Assembly: GCA_030535355.1 (NCBI GenBank)
Contig: JAUNIO010000014.1
Span: forward strand, 1 to 51,583
DNA length: 51,583 nt
Source: a bacterium
GTDB lineage: Bacteria; Vulcanimicrobiota; Xenobia; Xenobiales; Xenobiaceae
Direction of reading: 5' to 3'
In this document: piece after piece, positions 45,935 through 51,583 of the stretch
Layout: each line of letters begins with the position of its first letter
Numbering within the stretch: the stretch's first letter is position 1
The notes under the pieces: model-generated
Database searches by the model: none
What the model saw: the letters and a program-made list of their open reading frames with translations, nothing else
Told to the model about the DNA's origin: nothing
Translations under genes and position numbers: made by a program

Positions 45935-45962
45935 ATTATATTCATAAATGGTTTTATGTCAA
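45935..45962 (-). promoter_or_regulatory. Consensus sigma70-type promoter upstream of pit
   Basis: On the minus strand TTGACA (45957-45962) and TATAAT (45935-45940) are separated by 16 bases. Both boxes match consensus at all six positions. It is the best promoter in the window. Confidence 0.75.
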
Positions 45963-45991
45963 GAAATATTGTTTTTATTTATTCATAAGTT

Positions 45992-46021
45992 TTGCACATA
46001 TACACAATTCCTGTGTATAAA
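45992..46021 (+). promoter_or_regulatory. Promoter and dyad operator of the MerR-type gene
   Basis: TTGCAC (45992-45997) and TATAAA (46016-46021) are 18 bases apart. A perfect dyad TATACACA-ATTCC-TGTGTATA (45999-46019) fills the spacer. This is where MerR-family proteins bind, so autoregulation is likely. Confidence 0.6.
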
Positions 46022-46056
46022 CGCTAGGAGAAGCCCTAAAATTCGAGAAAACATTA

Positions 46057-46662
46057 ATGATGATTAAGCGTGCTCTGCCTGAACAGCAAATTGACCTTTT
46101 TGATAAGCCTGTTCTTTATTTGTCCCAGGCTGATGTCGCGGAATATTTAGGCGTTACTGTGCGCATGATTCAATACTGGGAAAGCAATGATTTGCTGCAT
46201 CCCGAACGGCCTCAGGTGGGGCGTCAGCGCCGTTATACAAAAAACGATTTGGTAGAAATGCAGTTTATTAAGGCTATGATCGTCGATCAGGGATATACGA
46301 TACCTGCCCTCAAAGATAAACTGGCTTTATTACAGCCGCCCTACTATTATAACGCCGCTGAAATGCACTGGGATATTACGGAAAAGACTTGGAAGAGCAA
46401 TGCTGAGCTGGCTATACGGGAGATCAGCTCTAAAAAGAAACTATTAGCTGAAGTTTTAGCCAACGCTTTTCTCGATGCCGGTACTACTATTGATGAACAT
46501 AAACTAGCCTTGGCCGTGCTGCGAGCCATAGACAGCGGCCTTAAGGGCCGCATATCCAAGGCTAAACGCTCTGCTAATACCCCGAGCAGGCGTTCGCGCC
46601 GCAAAAAAACACCTGCGGACCCGCTGTTCAGCGCCCCCGAAGGAACTGGCAAAAACGAATAG
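46057..46662 (+). CDS. MerR-family transcriptional regulator
   Basis: Residues about 23-100 form a MerR-type winged helix (YLSQADVAEYLGVTVRMIQYWESNDLLHP, then RRYTKNDLVEMQFIKAMIVDQGYTI). The rest is a helical region with a Lys/Arg-rich C-terminus (about 165-190) and no Cys cluster, so metal sensing is unlikely. The length is 201 residues. The start ATG is preceded by AGGAG at 46026-46030, which is too far for a normal site, so initiation is probably weak. It is divergent from pit, and its target may include the intervening leader. The effector is unknown. Confidence 0.85.
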   Translation: MMIKRALPEQQIDLFDKPVLYLSQADVAEYLGVTVRMIQYWESNDLLHPERPQVGRQRRYTKNDLVEMQFIKAMIVDQGYTIPALKDKLALLQPPYYYNAAEMHWDITEKTWKSNAELAIREISSKKKLLAEVLANAFLDAGTTIDEHKLALAVLRAIDSGLKGRISKAKRSANTPSRRSRRKKTPADPLFSAPEGTGKNE

Positions 46663-46675
46663 CTCAAGGAAGCCA

Positions 46676-46812
46676 AGGCTGTTGAAGAATCGCGGTGTGC
46701 AGCGTTTGTTATAGGCCAGCCTGTACGCGGGTATAAACGCGGCTATAGTAGTGTATCTAGTAGTGTATGAACAAACAATGCCAATGCCGCTGAGCCTTAA
46801 GTTAGCGGTATT
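46676..46812 (+). repeat. Composite hairpin repeat, right half (copy 8)
   Basis: The segment matches the right half of copy 4 (GCTGTTGAAGAATCG, TTATAGGCCAGC, TGTACGCGGG). It ends in the hairpin AATGCCGCT (46783-46791) with AGCGGTATT (46804-46812). The stem keeps the length and position of the standard one but has a different sequence. Confidence 0.75.
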
Positions 46813-47455
46813 AGTCTAAGCCTTTGCTGGCTTCGGGCTGGCGAGGCATGGTAATCATAATTCTGGCTGGCAGAACGTCTCCGTTTTCGGTAAGGCCGCA
46901 GTGAGGATCGTGAGATTCATCTAAAGGGATAGCGGGAATGTGGACGATATATTTGCCTGTCATGTCGCCTTGTTGATGCATGCAGGCATTTATGCTGCGC
47001 ACCCAGCGCGGTAAAATAGTCGCCGCTTCGACCCGGTCTTTCCAGGATATGCGGAATTTGTGCAGATTATGGCGTCTAACTAGAGAAGCGAAGTTGTCCA
47101 GCGCCAGAACTGCGTCTTGTGGGTTGATCCCGCTCATATCTAATTCTGGAATGCCGTTAAAAGAAAATAGAGGCTGCTGGCTGGTTTCTTTATCGCTGGG
47201 CTGTTCTACAGTTTTGGTAAAGCTATTAATTTCAACATTTTGGATAGCTGGCAGATAACGCCGAAAAGTTCCGCCGATGGCTTTAACCATAAATAGAACC
47301 GGCATACCTTTGGCTGTGCGCTCCAAATTTATGAACAGGCGATCTCCTTCAAGGCGATCTATAGCTACGTTTAGACCCTGCTCTTTGAAAACTACTTCAA
47401 GCCGATCTAAAATATTTTGAGCCTGCTCTAAAAGAGGGCGGGAGTCATTTTCCAT
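46811..47455 (-). CDS. Protein of unknown function
   Basis: This 214-residue soluble protein has no signal peptide. Residues about 10-80 (LEVVFKEQGLNVAIDRLEGDRLFINLERTAKG...IGGTFRRYLPAIQNVEI) have the alternating pattern of a small alpha/beta domain, faintly like the NifU C-terminal domain but without its CxxC. The rest is not recognisable. It lies 25 bases after the FeS oxidoreductase gene in the same direction, so it could be an accessory factor of that protein. Its stop codon overlaps the last bases of a repeat hairpin. Confidence 0.65.
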   Translation of the reverse strand: MENDSRPLLEQAQNILDRLEVVFKEQGLNVAIDRLEGDRLFINLERTAKGMPVLFMVKAIGGTFRRYLPAIQNVEINSFTKTVEQPSDKETSQQPLFSFNGIPELDMSGINPQDAVLALDNFASLVRRHNLHKFRISWKDRVEAATILPRWVRSINACMHQQGDMTGKYIVHIPAIPLDESHDPHCGLTENGDVLPARIMITMPRQPEASKGLD

Positions 47456-47480
47456 GTCTGTCTCCGTAATGAGCTTTAGG

Positions 47481-49568
47481 TTAATGCTTGGGTTCTGCCT
47501 GTTGTTTAGCGGGGGCTATGCCGCTCTTTTTTTCTCCAATTGCTTGCTTCTCTGAGCGCACTAGGCTCAGGTTTAAGCGCTGCTTGTCCATGTAAGCATC
47601 GCGTTTGTCGTACATGGAAAGCTCGAAGTTGCCGCTCATGGTCAGCGATTTGGTAGGGCAGGCCTCGGTGCAGATACCGCAGAAACAGCATTTGGTTAAA
47701 TCTATGGCATAAGAAGCGGGATATTGGCGTCCGTTGCTCGATTTTGCTGAATCCAAATAAATACAGGCGTCGGGACACGCGCTGACGCAGACACCGCACC
47801 CCACGCACATCTCCGCCGCACAGCCAAAACAGCGCAGGCCTTCAGCCTGAACCTGTTTTTCTGTGAATCCTGAAGAGACTTCACTGAAGTCCTGGATGCG
47901 CACATCTGCAGGGTGCGTCATCATTTTGTTCTGTTTAGCATTGTCGCGAAAAGGACGGCAGCGCAGGCGTTTTTCCAAGGCCGGCATAGCAAAAACGCTG
48001 CTGTGCTCTGGGGGTGTTGGCGCTAACCCCAGTCCCTGGCGGCGTTTTATCGCTGGTGCGTCGGCAGCCGGCAAACTGCCGTCAGCGTAGGGAATGACTT
48101 TTTCTTTTTCGTAGGGATAAAGGAACTGACAGTTTTTAATGTCTGTGCCGTACTGATCTGCAATGCTTAAAGCTACCCGATCAGCTCCTCCTAGGGCGGC
48201 TACAACTGTAGAGACTTTGACTACATCTCCACAGGCCCAAACGTGAGCCCGGGATGTTTGCCCTTTGCCGTCGATAACTACCGTGCCGTTGCGGTTGGTT
48301 TTTACGTCTTCAGGCAGCCAAGGCAGCTCAACGCAGCGGCCCAATGCTGTTATGATTAGGTCGCATTCCAGCAGCTCTTCGGAACCAGCTATGGGAACTG
48401 GCTTGCGCCGTCCTGAACTGTCTTTGGCACCCAGCTTATTGCGCAGCACTTCTAACCCTTTGAGGCGGCCGTTTTCCATGACGATTTTCTGCGGAGAAGT
48501 CAGCCATTCCAGCTTGACTCCTTCTTCCTGCCCTTCTTTGATTTCTTCGTCTTCAGAGGGCATTTCTTTGCGGGTGCGGCGATAAATCATAGTAACTTCA
48601 GCACCTAAGCGCCTGCAGGTACGGGCGCAGTCAAAGCCTGTGTTGCCACCGCCGACGACGACCACTTTTTGGGGCTTAGTTTTTAGTTGCCCGCGCAGCT
48701 GCTGCTCGAGGAAATCTTCTCCGTACCACACCCAGGGCTTGTCTTCATGTTCGAGATTGAGGCGGTAAGGCTTCCAGGCACCGGCTGCTATGATAATATC
48801 TTGATGGCGTTTCTCCAGTTCTTCCCAGCTCAGGTCTTTGCCGATCTCGCAGTTGAGCTGCAGATGTATGCCGGGCAGGCTGTGAATGCGCTCCATCTCG
48901 GCATTGACTATGGCTCTGGGCAAGCGGTAATTGGGAATAGCGTTAGTTAAAAAACCTCCGGGAAGGTCTTTGGCTTCATACATGAATACTTCAAAGCCTA
49001 GAAGGCGCAGAACCATGGCGCTTTGATAGCCTGCAGGGCCAGCTCCGATAACGCCTACGGATTTGCCGTTCAGCGGAGTCTGGCAGACATAGGCCTGGTA
49101 ATCAAAGCGCTCTTTTTCCGGCTGTCTCAATTCCCAGTCTGCGAAATAGCGTTTGGTATTGCGGATGGCACAGGGCGACTGACTGGCATAAGCGCGTGAG
49201 CAGCTCTTTTCGCAGGGAGCCGGACAAATGCGCCCCAAAGTGCCTACGAAGGGGTAAGTGCGCCGCAGCAACTCCAATCCTTCGCGATATTTGCCTTCGG
49301 CTGCTAGGGTCATATAGGCGCGGGCGTCGGTGTGGGCCGGACAGTTGGTGGTGCAGGGAGCCCAGCGGGTTCCGGCGTACCAAATACTTTTATTAGCAAT
49401 GGTCTTTTCGTCATGGAAATCGATCATGCGCAGTACTCCCCTGGAATTAGGGGGCAAATTTGGATAGGTCCAAGGGTACTGCTCAGTTACTGGTTCTTGT
49501 ATGAAACTGTTAAAGGTGACCTTAAGGCCGGTTAACACGGCTTTTATATCGTCGAAAATAGAGGGCAT
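47481..49568 (-). CDS. GltD-type FAD/NAD(P) oxidoreductase embedded in a NuoI-like ferredoxin protein
   Basis: Residues 1-48 (LTGLKVTFNSFIQEPVTEQY...SRGVLRM) resemble the N-terminal arm of NuoI. Residues about 70-150 are the GltD FeS domain (Cys72, 76, 115, 119, 123). A GltD-type FAD/NAD(P) reductase follows: FAD loop GAGPAG (175-180), NAD(P) loop VVGGGNTGFD (near 305) and VWACGDVV. The C-terminal part is a 2[4Fe-4S] ferredoxin (CVGCGVCVSACP and CCFCGICTEACP), followed by FELSMYDKRDAY as in NuoI. It probably passes electrons between NAD(P)H and an FeS or quinone partner at the membrane. -10 TATAAT (49577-49582) lies 8 bases before the ATG, so the mRNA may be leaderless. Confidence 0.85.
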   Translation of the reverse strand: MPSIFDDIKAVLTGLKVTFNSFIQEPVTEQYPWTYPNLPPNSRGVLRMIDFHDEKTIANKSIWYAGTRWAPCTTNCPAHTDARAYMTLAAEGKYREGLELLRRTYPFVGTLGRICPAPCEKSCSRAYASQSPCAIRNTKRYFADWELRQPEKERFDYQAYVCQTPLNGKSVGVIGAGPAGYQSAMVLRLLGFEVFMYEAKDLPGGFLTNAIPNYRLPRAIVNAEMERIHSLPGIHLQLNCEIGKDLSWEELEKRHQDIIIAAGAWKPYRLNLEHEDKPWVWYGEDFLEQQLRGQLKTKPQKVVVVGGGNTGFDCARTCRRLGAEVTMIYRRTRKEMPSEDEEIKEGQEEGVKLEWLTSPQKIVMENGRLKGLEVLRNKLGAKDSSGRRKPVPIAGSEELLECDLIITALGRCVELPWLPEDVKTNRNGTVVIDGKGQTSRAHVWACGDVVKVSTVVAALGGADRVALSIADQYGTDIKNCQFLYPYEKEKVIPYADGSLPAADAPAIKRRQGLGLAPTPPEHSSVFAMPALEKRLRCRPFRDNAKQNKMMTHPADVRIQDFSEVSSGFTEKQVQAEGLRCFGCAAEMCVGCGVCVSACPDACIYLDSAKSSNGRQYPASYAIDLTKCCFCGICTEACPTKSLTMSGNFELSMYDKRDAYMDKQRLNLSLVRSEKQAIGEKKSGIAPAKQQAEPKH

Positions 49569-49576
49569 GCCGTTTG

Positions 49577-49602
49577 ATTATAAGGAAATAGCGCAATTCC
49601 TT
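49577..49602. promoter_or_regulatory. Divergent promoter region with AAGGAA/TTCCTT dyad
   Basis: A minus-strand TATAAT (49577-49582) serves the oxidoreductase gene. AAGGAA (49582-49587) and TTCCTT (49597-49602) form an inverted repeat next to it. The spacer to the hydrolase gene is only 89 bases. Confidence 0.4.
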
Positions 49603-49657
49603 CCTATGAAGGCAAATGCTACAGAGTGTCAAAAGCCAAAAAATGGAGGTTTAAAGC

Positions 49658-50287
49658 ATGAAAGTTGAAAGTTGCCAAGTCGGCGGGTTAGCGACTAACT
49701 GTTATATTGTCTATGACGAGGCAGAACGGGAAGGGGCTGTCATCGATCCTGGGGCTGAGGCGGAAAAGATTTTGCGCTTAATAAAACAGCGCAATCTGCA
49801 TATTGGCGCTATCCTTTTTACTCACGGTCATTTCGATCATGTCGGTGCTGCAGCGGATTTACACGACGTTTTGCAGGCTCCGCTGTGGGCGCATGAGGAA
49901 GATGTTAAGTTTATTTTAGACGCTGTCAGACTGGGGTATAATTTTGGCGAGCGCGTTGAACGTGCTCCAAAAACGGTGGAGTTTCGGCTTCAGGAAGGCG
50001 TTCCTGTCAATATCGGGCCGCTGTCGTTTAGAATTTTGCATACTCCCGGGCATACTCGGGGCGGGGTTACCCTTTTGACTGGCAAATGCGCTTTTACGGG
50101 AGATACCCTATTCCGCGGCGGTATTGGCCGCAGCGACTTTGAGAGCGGAAACCACAGGGAACTTCTCAATTCCATAAAGACTAAACTGTTTACCCTGGAG
50201 GACGATATAATTGTGTATCCAGGGCATGGGCCTGCATCTTCAATAGGCTGGGAGAAAGAGAACAATCCTTTTGTGCGCCATAACTGA
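49658..50287 (+). CDS. Metallo-beta-lactamase-fold hydrolase (glyoxalase II-like)
   Basis: The dinuclear metal motif THGHFDH is intact, with the further ligands in LHTPGHTRGG (His), FTGDTLF (Asp) and YPGHGP (His). The 209-residue length and the start VESCQVGGLATNCYIV match the short glyoxalase II-like group that hydrolyses thioesters such as S-lactoylglutathione or related substrates. The substrate here is uncertain because other glutathione genes are not seen. GGAGG lies eight bases before the ATG. It is divergent from the oxidoreductase. Confidence 0.88.
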   Translation: MKVESCQVGGLATNCYIVYDEAEREGAVIDPGAEAEKILRLIKQRNLHIGAILFTHGHFDHVGAAADLHDVLQAPLWAHEEDVKFILDAVRLGYNFGERVERAPKTVEFRLQEGVPVNIGPLSFRILHTPGHTRGGVTLLTGKCAFTGDTLFRGGIGRSDFESGNHRELLNSIKTKLFTLEDDIIVYPGHGPASSIGWEKENNPFVRHN

Positions 50288-50323
50288 TTGGATGCTGCAG
50301 CTAAAAAGTTGCCCTGCATAAAG

Positions 50324-50357
50324 CGAGCGGCCTTCAGGTAATGATGAAGGCCGCTCG
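50324..50357. terminator. Long perfect hairpin between convergent genes
   Basis: A 13-pair perfect stem, CGAGCGGCCTTCA (50324-50336) with TGAAGGCCGCTCG (50345-50357), has an 8-base loop. T-runs are poor on both sides. It probably ends transcription from both directions. Confidence 0.6.
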
Positions 50358-50457
50358 GGCGCATGTTTTAGCAAAGAGGCCTGCGCCGATGCCCGCTTGC
50401 TTTAGTGGCCAGTAGATACCGGCGCTGCCTTGGCTAAATCCTGCCTATACGTTCTAC

Positions 50458-51583
50458 CTATAAAGGAGCATTTTCGGGCTTTTTAGCTTCGATTACAAAA
50501 TTTTGCCATTCATTTTTCAGCTCGAGGTCTTTCTCGGTGCTGAGACGGAGATCGTCATAGTTTTTTTGAGCTTCTTCGCAATAGCTTTTAACTTCTTGCC
50601 AGCGAGCTTTGCTCCACTTGTCGTTTTCGTTTGCAGAGCGCACACGGCCCAATTCTTTAGTGAGAAGGGCAATTTGTAGCTCGTAAAAATAGACTTCTTT
50701 GGTGAAGGGATTAAATTTTTTGGCCTTGCGGAAATATTCGCTGGCTTTGATTAAGTCGTAATCGCATTTTCCCATACGCTCGACTTCAAGATTGCCATGC
50801 TTCAGGTATTCCAGGCGATAGACCGCATGTCCCAGCGAAGTTTTGCCGTTATTGAGATTGATGGAGTAAAATACTAAACTTCCCAAGATTACAGCCAGAA
50901 CCAGAGGAGCCACGATAAAGACTAAATTGTTGACCCAGCGGGCCGTGCGCATTTCGTCTTTCTTGTTCTTTTGGTTGCTGCCGATCATAATGCGGTCGCG
51001 GGCCGCAAAATAATCTTGCTGGATGGCTTCGCGAACTTTTAGGGCCTGCCGGCGCACCTGGTCCGTGAACTTGTTGGAATCGACAATGCTGCTGCATAAT
51101 TCCATCGAGCCATCTAGTATGCCGAAGTGTCCTAGCTCCTCAGCCATGTCAAGCCAGTCGTCAGGGTCGCTGGAAGGCACTTCATGCAAATATTTGCTAG
51201 GACGGACGGCTTCGTCAACTTCGGTAGCTTTGGCAAAATACTCAGCCGATTTGGCAGGTTCGCCTAAGGCTAAGCTGCACAAAGCCATACCGATCAATGT
51301 GTTTAGGTCGCGGGGATTGCGGCTTAGTTTTTGCTGAAGCTCAAAGTGAAGCTCGGAAAATTTATTGCGATCGTATAGCTGTAACTGATCGTAATCGAAT
51401 ATGTCAGTGACATTGCGGCGGCTGAACGGGGACTGCTGCTGAGAAATGCGCGAAAAATCGTCGAACTCGCTGGACCAAGTTCCATCTTGGCCGGTTTCTT
51501 CTATATTGTCATTTTCGGGAATATATGTCTGATCTTCATTGTAATCATCTTCTTGACCGAAGTTTCCGCCCTGGTTGAAGTTT
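50458..51583 (-). CDS. TPR-containing membrane protein, 5' end outside the window
   Basis: The minus-strand frame is open from the window edge to TAG 50458-50460, so at least 375 residues are present and the start is missing. The visible N-terminal part is Asn/Gln/Asp-rich and disordered. From about 51360 a TPR-like pair follows (ELHFELQQKLSRNPRDLNTL, GMALCSLALGEPAKSAEYFA). One membrane segment (WVNNLVFIVAPLVLAVILGS) lies near 50870-50940. A second helical region outside it has TPR-like pattern (KASEYFRKAKKFNPFTKEVY). No family is named. A TTG at 51297 could be taken for a start, but sequence similarity to TPR continues upstream of it. Confidence 0.75.
   Translation of the reverse strand, partial: NFNQGGNFGQEDDYNEDQTYIPENDNIEETGQDGTWSSEFDDFSRISQQQSPFSRRNVTDIFDYDQLQLYDRNKFSELHFELQQKLSRNPRDLNTLIGMALCSLALGEPAKSAEYFAKATEVDEAVRPSKYLHEVPSSDPDDWLDMAEELGHFGILDGSMELCSSIVDSNKFTDQVRRQALKVREAIQQDYFAARDRIMIGSNQKNKKDEMRTARWVNNLVFIVAPLVLAVILGSLVFYSINLNNGKTSLGHAVYRLEYLKHGNLEVERMGKCDYDLIKASEYFRKAKKFNPFTKEVYFYELQIALLTKELGRVRSANENDKWSKARWQEVKSYCEEAQKNYDDLRLSTEKDLELKNEWQNFVIEAKKPENAPL

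Noticed and set aside
45680-46056. tRNA or 6S/tmRNA gene in the pit-merR spacer
   Set aside because: There is no cloverleaf with a GTTCRA arm, and the long central-bubble or tag-peptide features are not seen. The same check in the other spacers found no tRNA.
46811-47455. NifU-like scaffold
   Set aside because: A faint pattern resemblance exists, but the CxxC iron-cluster motif is absent and the rest does not match.

Overview
The window is an ordinary bacterial chromosome segment at roughly balanced base composition, with AT-rich spacers. It carries no tRNA, rRNA, CRISPR array, integrase or transposase that I can see. recF, gyrB and gyrA near the left end are the usual company of a replication origin. 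The gene content includes a glycolytic whiA-gap-pgk-tpiA-secG cluster, ispE of the MEP pathway, a lipoprotein, an EF-G paralogue, several kinase-like or propeller proteins and many orphans. This does not match the gene order of any well-studied phylum I know, so I read it as an uncultivated lineage. Eremiobacterota/Xenobia-like bacteria are only a guess.

Layout. 1-254: the tail of an interspersed repeat. 0.3-8 kb: recF, a GT4 glycosyltransferase, gyrB and gyrA, both gyrase subunits with acidic additions. 8-12.6 kb: whiA, gap, pgk, tpiA, secG. 12.9-14.3 kb: a subtilase without a signal peptide, facing left. 14.3-18.1 kb: a helix-turn-helix coiled-coil protein, a membrane-anchored orphan and a propeller lipoprotein. 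18.2-20.6 kb: an EF-G-like GTPase downstream of an 81-residue basic protein. 20.8-23.8 kb: an anion permease and a divergent DUF2723 membrane protein. 23.8-27.6 kb: a left-facing operon of a transglutaminase-like protein, ispE and a nucleotidyltransferase. 27.9-31.9 kb: a small membrane protein, a kinase-like receptor and an ABC-2-type permease. 32.1-37.9 kb: thrS and a 1295-residue orphan. 38.2-44.4 kb: a CPBP protease, a PAS-GAF-HATPase regulator and an M14-like pseudoenzyme. 44.7-51.6 kb: a Pit transporter with a probable attenuated leader, a MerR regulator, an orphan, a GltD module embedded in a NuoI-like protein, a metallo-beta-lactamase-fold hydrolase and a TPR membrane protein cut by the window edge.

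The strongest unexplained signals are four. (1) A composite, hairpin-rich intergenic repeat is present in at least eight spacers, always in the same orientation, with stems that keep pairing while their sequence changes. (2) One protein begins and ends like NuoI but carries a complete glutamate-synthase-small-subunit module inside. (3) A promoter of perfect -35/-10 consensus, a 25-codon ORF and an intrinsic terminator lie upstream of pit. (4) Three enzyme-fold proteins (transglutaminase, Ser/Thr kinase, M14 carboxypeptidase) lack their catalytic residues. All identifications come from reading the sequence. No database search was run.
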